A DNA stretch of 64,000 nt from Siphonodentalium dalli (GCA_032622095.1 CP136069.1:67605319-67669318), one strand, 5' to 3'. Shown: positions 1 to 12,501, counted from the stretch's first letter. Numbers and translations: made by a program. Notes: generated from the sequence alone by a model not told the origin.

Positions 1-148
1 TCTCAGTTAATATTTTTAAACCAACAGGTGCTACATCAGATCCACTGAACTTGATCTGGAGATCTACCGCTGGAGGTAAGTACTCCGAAAATCGTCCCAT
101 CTTAGTCCAAGTGAAGACAAGAATTTAACAACACTCTCTGGCTCATTC

Positions 149-970
149 GTGACAACTGATGCTAGGAGTTTTCATCAGATGACAGCGCAGAACATTGAGA
201 TATATTACCATCATTACACAACCACTTCCCCATTCTCCAGACCACAAGACCTATCCCTGCTAAACATTACTCTTGAAAAAGAAGAGCAGAGTAAAACATT
301 GGAGAAGACCAACGCGGAGTTAGGGAGACGCATAGTGACAGGATTCACGTCATTGAATGTGTCTGGAAATTTAATCGAAGGGGCTAATTTCTAGAAGAGA
401 TGGGAGAATGGACTCAAACGGAGTAAGAAGTGTATACTGATTGAGTTCCTCAAGGAGATAAACGACACCATTTCTTCTATTCGATCAAGATTAATGCCAG
501 AGACAGGTGAGAAAAATATACCAAAATCATATCACCTGGCGAGAAATCATTACTTCCTCAAAAACTTGATGACCCTTTCTGCTACAATGGTCACAATCCT
601 TCCATCTTCTCGAAACATTTTTGGGGAAATAATGGAGAGAAATTCCACAAATTCAAATTTAATCAACATTCATCTCATCCACGGAACCACGACCACTGCC
701 ACGACGACCACGACCACTTTTCGGCTTATTACTAGCTTTGCTGACAGCACCAAATCCACTACCGCGACATCGCCCACGCCCGCGCCCACGCAATCCGCGC
801 CCCGTCATCCTGTGCATACTGGAATGGGTCCGTTTCCTGTGGCAGCTCTTGATAGAATCGAATACATTTTATTAGCAAAGACAGTAGAAACATATAGCAT
901 TAACATTATTATCAAGGATATTTCATTTAGTAAGAAAACAGCGGGTAAAAAAAACCATTCTGCACAATAA
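149..970 (+). pseudogene. Unrecognised coding-like frame with one in-frame stop
   Basis: One frame stays open across this stretch except for a single TAG at 392-394. The N-terminal half is mixed hydrophilic sequence with a short E/K-rich helix-like part. The middle (about 690-800) is a Thr-rich then Ser/Pro/Thr-rich tract. No domain is recognised. A GTAAGT donor-like site lies at 76-81, so the start could be splicing noise. The opposite strand is also open at 659-817 and is Gly/Arg-rich there, so which strand codes, if either, is undecided. It may be a decayed host exon or retroelement ORF. Confidence 0.2.
659..817 (-). CDS. Gly/Arg-rich C-terminal exon candidate
   Basis: A minus-strand frame reads about 52 residues to a TAA stop. 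It is dominated by Gly-Arg dipeptides: an N-terminal GRG run, a Ser/Lys linker, a second GRG run, then the acidic end S-V-D-E-M-N-V-D. Such tails occur in RNA-binding proteins and retroelement gag proteins (family knowledge). An AG acceptor-like site lies upstream near 830-840, but no matching donor was fixed. The plus strand is also open as a Thr/Pro-rich frame and codon bias cannot be judged by eye, so this is only a candidate. Confidence 0.22.
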   Translation of the reverse strand: MHRMTGRGLRGRGRGRCRGSGFGAVSKASNKPKSGRGRRGSGRGSVDEMNVD

Positions 971-1106
971 TTTATACAGATAAAACAGTTTAGCACTACT
1001 TTGATTCCAAATTCCGTGGCAATTGTGGCACAATTCTCAAGCGCCATGAGTTAATGGTACTGCACTTACCTCCTTGAACAGGTGGATTTGGACTTAATCG
1101 ATGTGA

Positions 1107-1338
1107 CTCGCACATTTAAGTTACAGCATTCTGTATGACATCTGGATCTCCGCCGATACCGGCACAGACAACATGTGCCCACACAGTGTCCTCGGTAGTC
1201 CATACTACATCGCAGACGCCACATATGTTTTGGTCAGGGACGAGGTCGTGGCATTGAATGTGTCTGCTTATTGTATACCCGACAATAAACACGATGATGT
1301 CAAATTAAACAGAGAGTTTGCTATTGATAATGAAATCA
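1107..1338 (+). pseudogene. Open frame broken by the foldback insertion
   Basis: A plus-strand frame of about 77 codons has ordinary protein-like composition, for example A-D-A-T-Y-V-L-V-R-D-E-V-V and the end A-I-D-N-E-I-K. The 11-kb element begins inside it. Across the element, the flank continues the frame for K-G-stop if the target duplication is counted once, so the uninterrupted frame would end three codons past the insertion. The minus strand also has an open Cys/Trp-containing frame here (I-C-G-V-C ... H-V-V-C) and a GTAAGT donor at 1064-1069. Either strand could be the real exon, or neither. No family is recognised. Confidence 0.2.
1330..1338. repeat. Left 9-bp target-site duplication
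   Basis: ATGAAATCA lies immediately before the inverted-repeat terminus AGCTCCATGAATTT and recurs directly after the opposite terminus at 12493-12501. A direct 9-bp repeat bracketing a terminal inverted repeat is the expected footprint of transposition. Drosophila FB foldback elements also make 9-bp duplications. Confidence 0.85.
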
Positions 1339-1465
1339 AGCTCCATGAATTTAGTTCCTTGTTCCTTGTTCCTTATTCGGCTCCTTATTCAAATCTTTTT
1401 AGTTCCTTGTTCCTTGTTCCTTATTCGGCTCCTTATTCAAATTCAGTCTCGGATTGTGAGAGATC
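1339..1465 (+). repeat. Left terminal inverted repeat with doubled GTTCCTT block
   Basis: After the AGCTCC terminus a block of about 50 bp (TTTAGTTCCTTG ... CTTATTCAAA) occurs twice, followed by TCAGTCTCGGATTGTGAGAG, which enters the satellite. The reverse complement of 12366-12492 reads almost identically, including the doubling. Confidence 0.88.
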
Positions 1466-4400
1466 TATGCCATTGATGGCCCCTTTTGAGATGTATTCGT
1501 CCATAGCCACCCTAGAGGCAAATCTCTGTCAAAAAATTACCCCGCCAGCCCATTATACGCGGCCACAAATTGGGCGTAAGTAGAGCCTGGAACCAAACGG
1601 ACCATAAAATGTTGCGAAATTTCAGGTTGTGAGAGATCTATGTCATTAATGGACACTTTTGAGATGTATTCGTCCATAGCCACCCTAGAGGCATTTCACT
1701 GTCAAAAAATTATCCGGCCAACCCATTATACCCGGCCACAAATTGGGCGTAAGTAGAGCCTGGAACCAAACGGACCCTAAAATGTTGCGAAATTCCACAT
1801 TGTGAGAGATCTGTCACTAATGGTCACTTTTAAGATGAATTCGTCCATAGCCACCCTAGAGGCATTTCACTGTCAAAAATTTACCCGGTCAACCCATTAT
1901 ACCCGGCCACAAATTGGGCGTAAGTAGAGCCTGGAACCAAACATACCATAAAATGTTGCGAAATTCCAGGTTGTGAGAGATCTATGTCATTAATGGCCCC
2001 TTTTAAGATGTATTCGTCCATAGCCACCCTAGAGGCATTTCACTGTCAAAAATTTACCCGGCCAACCCATTATACCCAGCCACAAATTGGGCGTAAGTAG
2101 AGCCTGGAACCAAACATACCATAAAATGTTGCGAAATTCCAGGTTGTGAGAGATCTATATCATTAATGGCCCCTTTTAAGATGTATTCGTCCACAGCCAC
2201 CCTAGAGGCATTCACTGTCAAAAAATTACCCGGTCAACCTATTATACCCGGCCACAAACCGGGCGTAAGTAGAGCCTGGAAACCAAACATACCATAAAAT
2301 GTTGCGAAATTCCAGGTTGTGAGAGATCTATATCATTAATGGACCCTTTTGAGATGTATTCGTCCATTGCCACCCTAGAGGCATTTCACTGTCAAAAAAT
2401 TACCCGGCCAACCCATTATACCCGGCCACAAATTGGGCGTAAGTAGAGCCTGGAACCAAACATACCATAAAATGTTGCGAAATTCCACATTGTGAGAGAT
2501 CTATGTCATCAATGGCCCCTTTTAAGATGTATTCGTCCATAGCCACCCTAGAGGCATTTCACTGTCAAAAAAATTACCCGGCCAGCCCATTATACGCGGC
2601 CACAAATTGGGCGTAAGTAGAGCCTAGAACCAAACGGACCCTAAAATGTTGCGAAATTCCAGGTTGTGAGAGATCTATGTCATTAATGGCCCCTTTTAAG
2701 ATGTATTCGTCCATAGCCACCCTAGAGGCATTTCACTGTCAAAAAATTACCCGGCCAACCCATTATACCCGGCCACAAATTGGGCGTAAGTAGAGCCTGG
2801 AACCAAACGGACCATCAAATGTTGCGAAATTCCACATTGTGAGAGATCTATGTCATTAATGGCCCCTTTTAAGATGTATTCGTCCATAGCCACCCTAGAG
2901 GCATTTCACTGTAAAAAAAATTTACCCGGCCAACCCATTATACCCGGCCACAAATTGGGCGTAAGTAGAGCCTGGAACCAAACATACCATAAAATGTTGC
3001 GAAATTCCACATTGTGAGAGATCAATGTCATTAATGGCCCCTTTTAAGATGAATTCGTCCATAGCCACCCTAGAGGCATTTCACTGTCAACAAATTACCC
3101 GGCCAACCCATTATACGCGGCCACAAATTGGGCGTAAGTAGAGCCTGGAACCAAACGGACCATAAAATGTTGCGAAATTCCAGGTTGTGAGAGATCTATG
3201 TCATTAATGGCCCCTTTTAAGATGTATTCGTCCATAGCCACCCTAGAGGCATTTCACTGTCAAAAAATTACCCGGCCAACCGATTATACCCGGCCACAAA
3301 TTGGGCGTAAGTAGAGCCTGGAACCAAACATACCATAAAATGTTGCGAAATTCCAGGTTGTGAGAGATCTATGTGATTAATGGCCTCTTTTAAGATGTAT
3401 TCGTCCATAGCCACCCTAGAGGCATTTTATTGTCAAAAAATTACCCGGCCAGCCCATTATACGCGGCCACAAATTGGGCGTAAGTAGAGCCTAGAACCAA
3501 ACATACCATAAAATGTTGCGAAATTCCAGGTTGTGAGAGATCTATATCATTAATGGCCCCTTTTAAGATGTATTCGTCCATAGCCACCCTAGAGGCATTC
3601 ACTGTCAAAAAATTACCCGGTCAACCCATTATACCCGGCCACAAACTGGGCGTAAGTAGAGCCTGGAAACCAAACATACCATAAAATGTTGCGAAATTCC
3701 AGGTTGTGAGAGATCTATATCATTAATGGACCCTTTTGAGATGTATTCGTCCATAGCCACCCTAGAGGCATTTCACTGTCCAAAAATTACCCGGCCAACC
3801 CATTATACCCGGCCACAAATTGGGCGTAAGTAGAGCCTGGAACCAAACATACCATAAAATGCCACCCTAGAGGCATTTCACGGTCAAAAAAATTAACCGG
3901 CCAACCCATTATACCCGGCCACAAATTGGGCGTAAGTAGAGCCTGGAACCAAACATACCATAAAATGTTGCGAAATTCCACATTGTGAGAGATCTATGTC
4001 ATCAATGGCCCCTTTTAAGATGTATTCGTCCATAGCCACCCTAGAGGCATTTCACTGTCAAAAAAATTACCCGGCCAGCCCATTATACGCGGCCACAAAT
4101 TGGGCGTAAGTAGAGCCTAGAACCAAACGGACCCTAAAATGTTGCGAAATTCCAGGTTGTGAGAGATCTATGTCATTAATGGCCCCTTTTAAGATGTATT
4201 CGTCCATAGCCACCCTAGAGGCATTTCACTGTCAAAAAAATACCCGGCCAACCCATTATACCCGGCCACAAATTGGGCGTAAGTAGAGCCTGGAACCAAA
4301 CGGACCCTAAAATGTTGCGAAATTCCACATTGTGAGAGATCTATGTCATTAATGGCCCCTTTTAAGATGTATTCGTCCATAGCCACCCTAGAGGCATTTC

Positions 4401-7116
4401 ACTGTAAAAAAAATTTACCCGGTCAACCCATTATACCCGGCCACAAATTGGGCGTAAGTAGAGCCTGGAACCAAACATACCATAAAATGTTGCGAAATTC
4501 CACATTGTGAGAGATCAATGTCATTAATGGCCCCTTTTAAGATGAATTCGTCCACAGCCACCCTAGAGGCATTTCACTGTCAACAAATTACCCGGCCAAC
4601 CCATTATACGCGGCCACAAATTGGGCGTAAGTAGAGCCTGGAACCAAACGGACCATAAAATGTTGCGAAATTCCAGGTTGTGAGAGATCTATGTCATTAA
4701 TGGCCCCTTTTAAGATGTATTCGTCCATAGCCACCCTAGAGGCATTTCACTGTCAAAAAAATACCCGGCCAACCGATTATACCCGGCCACAAATTGGGCG
4801 TAAGTAGAGCCTGGAACCAAACATACCATAAAATGTTGCGAAATTCCAGGTTGTGAGAGATCTATGTGATTAATGGACCCTTTTAAGATGTATTCGTCCA
4901 TAGCCACCCTAGAGGCATTTCATTGTCAAAAAATTACCCGGCCAACCCATTATACCCGGCCACAAATTGGGCGTAAGTAGAGCCTGGAACCAAACATACC
5001 ATAAAATGTTGCGAAATTCCACATTGTGAGAGATCTATGTCATTAATGGCCCCTTTTAAGATGTATTCGTCCATAGCCACCCTAGAGGCATTTCACTGTC
5101 AAAAAAATTACCCGGCCAACCCATTATACCCGGCCACAAATTGGGCGTAAGTAGAGCCTGGAACCAAACATACCATAAAAAATGTTGCGAAATTCCAGGT
5201 TGTGAGAGATCTATATCATTAATGTCCCCTTTTAAGATGTATTCGTCCATAGCCACTCTAGATGCATTTCATTGTCAAAAAATTACCCGGCCAACCCATT
5301 ATACCCGGCCACAAATTTGGCGTAAGTAGAGCATGGAACCAAACATACCATAAAATGTTGCGAAATTCCAGGTTGTGAGAGATCTATATCATTAATGGCC
5401 CCTTTTAAGATGTATTAGTCCATAGCCACCCTAGAGGCATTTCATTGTCAAAACATTACCCGGCCAGCCCATTATACGCGGCCACAAATTGGGCGTAAGT
5501 AGAGCCTGGAACCAAACGGACCCTAAAATCTTGCTAAATTCCACATTGTGAGATATCTATGTCATTAATGGCCCCTTTTAAGATGTATTCGTCCATAACC
5601 ACCCTAGATTCAAATATCAGTCAAAAAATTACCCGGCCAGCCCATTTTATCCGGCCACAAATTGGGCGTAAGTAGAGCCTGGAAACAAACGGACCTTAAA
5701 ATGTTGCTAAATTCCATGTTGTGAGATATATGTGTCATTGGTGGCCCCTTTTAAGATGTATTCGGCCATAGCCACCCTAGAGGAAAATATCTGTCAAAAT
5801 CTTATCCGGCCAGCTCATTATACCCGGTAACAAATTGGGCGTAAGTAGAGTCTGGAAACAAACGGACCCTAAAATGTTGCTAAATTCCATGGTGTGATAT
5901 ATCTATGTCATTGGTGGCCCCCTTTAAGATGTATTCGTCCATAGCCACCCTAGTCGCAAATAAGTGTCATAAAAATACCCGGCTAGCCCATTATACCCAG
6001 CCACAAATTGGTTCCATGGGGTGATATATCTATGTCATTGGTGGCCCCTTTTAAGATGTATTCGTCCATAATCACCCTAGATGCAAATCTCAGTCAAAAA
6101 ATTACCCGGCCAGCCCATTTTATCCGGCCACAAATTGGGCGTAAGTAGAGCCTGGAAACAAACGGACCTTAAAATGTTGCTAAATTCCATGTTGTGAGAT
6201 ATATGTGTCATTGGTGGCCCCTTTTAAGATGTATTCGGCCATAGCCACCCTAGAGGAAAATATCTGTCAAAATCTTATCCGGCCAGCTCATTATACCCGG
6301 TAACAAATTGGGCGTAAGTAGAGTCTGGAAACAAACGGACCCTAAAATGTTGCTAAATTCCATGGTGTGATATATCTATGTCATTGGTGGCCCCCTTTAA
6401 GATGTATTCGTCCATAGCCACCCTAGTCGCAAATAAGTGTCATAAAATTACCCGGCTAGCCCATTATACCCAGCCACAAATTGGGCGTAAGTAGAGCCTG
6501 GAAACAAACCGACCCTAAAATGTTGCTAAATTCCATGGTGTGATATATCTATGTCATTGGTGGCCCCCTTTAAGATATATTCGTCCATAGCCACCATAGT
6601 TGCAAATAAGTGTCATAAAATTACCCGGCTAGCCCATTATACCCGGCCACAAATTGGGCGTAAGTAGAGCCTGGAAACAAACGGACCCTAAAATGTTACG
6701 AAATTTCATGTTGTGAGAGATCTATATCATTAGTGCCCCATTTTAAGATGTATTCGGCAATAGCCACCCTAGAGGCAAATCTCTGTCAAACAATTACCCG
6801 GCCAGCCCATTATACCCGGCCACAAATTAGGCGTAAGTATAGTCTGGAAACAAACGGACTCTAAAATGTTGCTAAATTCCATGTTGTGAGAGATCTATGT
6901 CATTGGTTGCCAATTTTAAGATGTATACGTCCATAGCCACCCTAGAGGCAAATCTCTGTCAAAAAATTACCCGGCCAGCCCATTATACCCGGCCGAAAAT
7001 TGGGCGTAAGTAGAGCCTGGAACCAAATGGACCCTAAAATGTTGCTAAATTTCAGGTTGTGAGAGATCTATGTCATTGGTGGCCCCTTTTAAGATGTATT
7101 CGGCCATAGCCACCCT
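1466..7116 (+). repeat. 173-bp satellite array, left arm
   Basis: Tandem units of about 173 bp with landmark ATGTATTCGTCCATAGCCAC recur at 1491, 1664, 1835, 2008 and so on. Other unit landmarks are AAATTGGGCGTAAGTAGAG and GAGAGATCTATGTCATTAAT. Units are most alike between about 1.6 and 5.5 kb and diverge toward the element centre. Open frames seen on the minus strand are short and non-periodic because 173 is not a multiple of three, so they are not treated as genes. Confidence 0.93.
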
Positions 7117-7560
7117 ATGTTGGGATTTAGGTCGGGATCCCAGTGGGATATAGGTCGGGATCCCAGTGGGATTTAGATCGGGAACTAGGTGGGATTTAGG
7201 TCGGGATCCCGGTGGGATTTATGTTGGGATCCCGGTGGGATTTATGTCGGGATCCCGGTGGGATTTATGTCGGGATTCGGGTGGGATTTTGGGCGGAATC
7301 ACGGTGAGGTTTAGGGTGGGAATAATGTTGTGAATTAGGTCGGGATCCTAGTGGGATTTAATCATTTGAAATAGTATTTAGGTCGTATCCCGGTGGGATT
7401 TATGTCGGATTCCCGGTGGGATTTAGGCTGGGATATGACCGGGATATAAACGGGATTTTTGGTCGGGATATTTTGGGATCCCGACCTAAATCTCACCGGG
7501 ATTCCGACCAAAAATCCCTGCGGGATTCTAGCGGAATCCCAGCGGGATTTCCGGTTATAT
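7117..7560 (+). repeat. 23-bp GTGGGATTTA/TCGGGATCCC repeat block
   Basis: The satellite is interrupted by short tandem units of about 23 bp (GTGGGATTTATG then TCGGGATCCCG), degenerate at the edges. Near 7470-7560 the motif turns over (GGGATCCCGACCTAAATC), so the block is itself partly palindromic. Confidence 0.85.
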
Positions 7561-8060
7561 ATTATAATGCCTATTGGTGCCACTGTATGGGCAAATCGCT
7601 GTCAAAAATGTACCGGAATAACCCATTATAACCGGCCACAAATTGGGCGTAAGTATAGTCTGTCTGGAATCAAAAGCGACTCTAAACTGTTGCCAAATTC
7701 CTGATTTTGGTAGATCTATGCAATTGGGGGGCCCTTTTGGTGTGAAATCATACATAGCCATTAGCAAATTGAGGTGCGATTCACATTCGGGAAAGTACCC
7801 GGGTCGTTCATTTTACCTGGCCACATAATTGGACGTAAGTAGAGTCTGGATTCCAAACGAACCCTAACATATCGCTAAATTTCCGATTGTGAGAGAGCTA
7901 TGCTATTGGTGGCCCCTTTTGTGGTGAATGCTCCATAACCACTATCTGGCCAAATCACTATAAAAAACATATGCGGCTAGCCAATTATTTCCGGCCGCAA
8001 ATTGGGCGTAAATAGAGTCTGTATATATGCAAACGGGCCATAAAATGAAGCCAAAGATAC
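7561..8060 (+). repeat. Strongly diverged 173-bp satellite units
   Basis: Landmarks of the satellite reappear in decayed form, such as CACAAATTGGGCGTAAGTAT and GCCAAATTCCTGATTTTGG, with indels. These innermost units look oldest, giving a gradient of decay from arm tip to centre. Confidence 0.7.
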
Positions 8061-9118
8061 CTATGTTTTTGCGTCATGGCCCTCTTGATAGTGGGGGGGG
8101 GGGGGGTGAGTTGCAAAATCGTTCCCTTTGTGGTAGAAGCGCCAAACTTTCAGAGTTTGTTTAGTGGTTGGTGAGTATCATTAAACTGGCTGGTTCCAGA
8201 TTTTGGAGGTCACCTTGACCTTTAATTTGACCTTTTTGAAATCTCAGTTTTTGGGTTGGGTGGTTTATGCCAGATTTTGGAGGTCACCTTGACCTTCAAT
8301 ATGACCTTGACCTTTTTGAAAATCTCAGTTTTTGGGTTGGGTGATTTATGCCATCCTTTTCTTGTGAAAATCGTATCTTCTCACAGTTTCTCAATGCAAT
8401 TATAGTTGGGAGGTGACCACGGTTCATTTGAGCCAAAACAAATCTAAATTTTCATAAGATGGCCGCCAATATGGCGGCCGGAATTTGAAAATATGACATT
8501 TTTTCACAAATATCTTCTAGATCAATTCATGCTGTTTGGAACTGGTTGAGTAATGCAACTTTATTTTGTGTTTTTTTTATATTAATTGATCATAGCCCCT
8601 TCCAATCCCTCAAAAATTCGATTTTACAGAATGCGATATAAAATTTCACAAAAATTCACAATTGGGATTCTAGTCATATTTCAACAAGAAATGAACAGAA
8701 CTTTGTAATGTAAGTGAGGCATAACATTACCTATGAATATTCCAACACTCTGGAACTAAAATTCTTACTTTGGCTCGAAATGGCTGCCAATAAGGCCGCC
8801 AAAATTAGGAAAATGGTAAATATTACACCAGCGTGTCCTGCAATCGCTTACAAGTTGTGGTTGATGTATAAAATGGGCTATTCTGCATTCTGTGTCGCGG
8901 TGTGGACATGTCGCGGTGTGGACATTTTTTATGTTTTCTTCAATTTTTTTTCATTTTCTGTTTATGTCAGGCGTCCATTCTTTTTTATGCACGATTCTTC
9001 ACCACATGTGTATTATTTGAGCCATTTTGGTACTCTCCCGACATATTTTCTATTTCTTTTGGTAGCGTCGCGGTGTGGACAATAATTAAGGGGCGCTGGT
9101 GAATACTTATTTTCGTCT
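8061..9118. other. Centre of the foldback element, no gene seen
   Basis: The stretch opens with a poly-G run at about 8093-8106. A local duplication of about 95 bp follows at 8195-8345 (GGAGGTCACCTTGACC twice), then AT-rich sequence with a short GATGGCCGCC/GGCGGCC palindrome. Open frames exist but are of simple hydrophobic composition from T-rich DNA; none resembles a transposase. Confidence 0.5.
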
Positions 9119-9756
9119 CATTTTTAGGGTATTTCACCCACCCATGCCGTCAAATCGGTCGAAATCCTTACCGTTCTCGAAAATGGTCTATACCCCATTT
9201 TCACCACCGGGGGTGATGGGTGGGTATGGGTGTGTTTCTATGTGGTATTTGGGGCGGGCCACCCACTCATGCCGTCAAATCGGTCGAAATCCTTACCGTT
9301 CTCGAAAATGGTCCATACCCCATTTTCACCCCATCGGGGTGGCACCCCCCCACCCGGGGGTGATGGGTGGGGTCGGGGTGTTTCTATGTGGTATTTGGGG
9401 CGGGCCACCCACAATGCGGTCAAATCGGTCGAAATCCTAACCGTTCTCGAAAATGGTCCATACCCCATTTTCACCCTCTCGGGTTGGCACCCCGGGGATG
9501 ATGTGTGGGGATCGGGGTGTTTCTAGGTGGTATTTGGGGCGGGCCACCCACCCATGCCGTCAAATCGGTCGTAATCCTTACCGTTCTCGAAAATGGTCCA
9601 TACCCAATTTTCACCCCCTCGGGGTGGCACCCCAGGGAGTGATGGGTGGGGGTCGGGGTGTTTCTAGGTGGTATTTGGGGCGGACCACAAACCGATGCCG
9701 TCAAATCGGTCGAAATCCTTACCGTTCTCGAAAATGGTCCATACCCCAAAATGGGC
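9119..9756 (+). repeat. 140-bp tandem array inside the foldback element
   Basis: CAAATCGGTCGAAATCC recurs near 9151, 9275, 9419, 9559 and 9699. The period is about 140 bp, except about 124 bp for the first step. Units also share TTACCGTTCTCGAAAATGG and GGTATTTGGGGCGGGCCAC. The array sits between the centre and the right satellite arm and has no inverted partner on the left, making the two halves unequal. Confidence 0.88.
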
Positions 9757-12365
9757 CACCAATGACATAGATCTCTCACAATGTGGAATTTAGTAACATT
9801 TTAGGGTCCGTTTGGTTCTAGGCTCTACTTACGCCCAATTTGTGGCTGGGTATAATGGGCTTGCCGGGTAATGTTATGACATTTAGTTGACCCTAGGGTG
9901 GCTATGGACGAATACATCTTAAAAGGGACCCCCAATGACATAGTTCTCTCACAACCTGGAATTTCGCAACATTTTATGGTCCGTTTGTTTCCAGGCTCTA
10001 CTTACGCCCAATTTGTGGCCGCGTATAATGGTCTGGCCGGGTAATTTTTTGACAGTGAAATGCCTCTATGGTGGCTATGGACGAATACATCTTAAAAGGG
10101 GCCATCAATGAAATAGATCTATCACAACCTGGAATTTAGCAACATTTTATGGTCCGTTTGGTTCCAGGCTCTACTTACGCCCAATTTGTGGCCGCGTATA
10201 ATGGGCTGGCCGGGTAATTTTTTGACAGTGAAATGCCTCTAGGGTGGCTATGGACGAATACATCTTAAAAGGGACCCCCAATGACATAGTTCTCTCACAA
10301 TGTGGAATTTCGCAACATATTAGGGTCCGTTTGGTTCCAGGATCTACTTACGCCCAAATTGTGGCCGCGTATAATGGGATGGTCACGTACATTTTGACAG
10401 AGATATGCTTCTAGGGTGGCTATGGACGAATACATCTTAAAAGGGACACCCAATGACATAGATCTCTCACAACGTGAAATTTCGCAACAGTTTACGGTCC
10501 GTTTGTTTCCAGGCTCTACTTACGCCCAATTTGTGGCCGCGTATAATTGTCTGGTGGGGTAATTTTTTGACAGAGATTTGCCTCTAGGGTGGCTATGGAC
10601 GAATACATCTTAAAAGGGACCCCCAATGACATAGTTCTCTCACAATGTGGAATTTCGCAACATTTTAGGGTCCGTTTGGTTCCAGGATCTACTTACGCCC
10701 AATTTGTGGCCGCGTATAATGGGTTGGCCGGGTAATTTTTTGACAGTGAAATGCCTCTAGGGTGGCTATGGACGAATACATCTTAAAAGGGGCCATTAAT
10801 GACATAGATCTCTCACAATGTGGAATTTCGCACACATTTTATGGTCCGTTTGGTTCCAGGCTCTACTTACGCCCAATTTATGGCCGCGTATAATGGGCTG
10901 GCAGGGTAATTTTTTGACATTGAAATGCCTCAAGGGTGGCTATGGACGAATACATCTCAAAAGGGTCCATTAATGACATAGATCTCTCACAACCTGAAAT
11001 TTCGCAACATTTTAGGGTCCGTTTGGTTCCAGGCTCTACTTACGCCCAATTTGTGGCCGCGTATAATAGGCTGGCCGGGTAATTTTTTGACAGTGAAATG
11101 CCTCTAGGGTGGCTATGGACGAATACATCTTAAAAGGGGCCATCAATGAAATAGATCTATCACAACCTGGAATTTAGCAACATTTTATGGTCAGTTTGGT
11201 TCCAGGCTCTACTTACGCCCAATTTGTGGCCGCGTATAATGGGCTGGCCGGGTAATGTTTTGACAGTGAAATGCCTCTAGGGTGGCTATGGACGAATACA
11301 TCTCAAAAGGGTCCATTAATGACATATATCTCTCACAACCTGAAATTTCGCAACATTTTAGGGTCCGTTTGGTTCCAGGCTCCACTTACGCCCAATTTGT
11401 GGCCGCGTATAATGGGCTGGCGGGGTAATGTTTTGACAGTGAAATGCCTCTAGGGTGGCTATGGAGGAATACATCTTAAAAGAGGCCACTAATGACATAG
11501 ATCTCTCACAATGTGGAATTTAGCAACATTTTAGGGTCCGTTTGGTTCCAGGCTCTACTTACGCCCAATTTGTGGCCGCGTATAATGGGCTGGCCGGGTA
11601 ATTTTTTGACATTGAAATGCCTCTAGGGTGGCTATGGACGAATACATCTCAAAAGGGTCCATTAATGACATAGATCTCTCACAACCTGAAATTTCGCAAC
11701 ATTTTAGGGTCCGTTTGGTTCCAGGCTCTACTTACGCCCAATTTGTGGCCGCGTATAATGGGCTGGCGGAGTAATTTTTTGACAGTGAAATGCCTCTAGG
11801 GTGGCTATGGACGAATACATCTTAAAAGAGGCCACTAATGACATAGATCTCTCACAATGTGGAATTTCGCACACATTTTATTGACCGGTTGGTTCCAGGC
11901 TCTACTTACGCCCAATTTGTGGCCGCGTATAATGGGCTGGCCGGGTAATTTTTTGACAGTGAAATGCCTCTAGGGTGGCTATGGACGAATACATCTTAAA
12001 AGGGGCCATCATTGAAATAGATCTATCACAACCTGGAATTTAGCAACATTTTAGGGTCCGTTTGGTTCCAGGCTCTACTTACGCCCAATTTGTGGCCGCG
12101 TATAATGGGCTGGCCGGGTAATTTTTTGACAGTGAAATGCCACTAGGGTGGCTATGGACGAATACATCTCAAAAGGGTCCATTAATGACATAGATCTCTC
12201 ACAACGTGAAATTTCGCAACAGTTTACGGTCCGTTTGTTTCCAGGCTCTACTTACGCCCAATTTGTGGCCGCGTATAATGGGCTGGCGGGGTAATTTTTT
12301 GACAAAGATTTGCCTCTAGGGTGGCTATGGACGAATACATCTCAAAAGGGGCCATCAATGACACA
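9757..12365 (-). repeat. 173-bp satellite array, right arm, inverted
   Basis: The same satellite as at 1466-7116 in reverse orientation, about 15 units; CGAATACATCTTAAAAGG recurs every 173 bp from 9909. The arm is less than half the length of the left one, consistent with unequal exchange after insertion. Confidence 0.92.
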
Positions 12366-12501
12366 GATATCTCACAATCCGAGGCTGAATTTGAATAAGG
12401 AGCCGAATAAGGAACAAGGAACAAGGAACTAAAAAAATTTGAATAAGGAGCCGAATAAGGAACAAGGAACAAGGAACTAAATTCATGGAGCTATGAAATC
12501 A

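Larger units (their letters stand above)
1339..12492. mobile_element. Giant foldback transposable element with satellite arms
   Basis: The element is 11,154 bp. It starts AGCTCCATGAATTTAGTTCC and ends with the reverse complement, and is bracketed by a 9-bp direct repeat. Outer arms (1339-1465 and 12366-12492) are near-identical and each contains a doubled block of about 50 bp rich in GTTCCTT. Inside lie a 173-bp satellite in one orientation (left, about 33 units), a 23-bp repeat block, decayed satellite units, a unique centre, a 140-bp tandem array, then the same 173-bp satellite inverted (right, about 15 units). No transposase frame is visible, so it is non-autonomous. Architecture matches foldback elements (long inverted arms made of tandem repeats), but the superfamily is not established. 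Confidence 0.85.

Noticed and set aside
3787-5329. Series of about 65-codon frames on the minus strand of the 173-bp satellite, all alike
   Set aside because: They arise from the repeat itself. The unit is not a multiple of three, frames end at unit boundaries, and no start context, splice site or conservation beyond DNA identity is seen.
8714-9085. 123-codon frame in the centre of the large foldback element as a transposase
   Set aside because: Phe/Tyr/Val-rich translation of T-rich DNA without DDE-type motifs or any domain.
9099-9779. Several frames of about 100 codons on both strands
   Set aside because: Products of the 140-bp tandem array.
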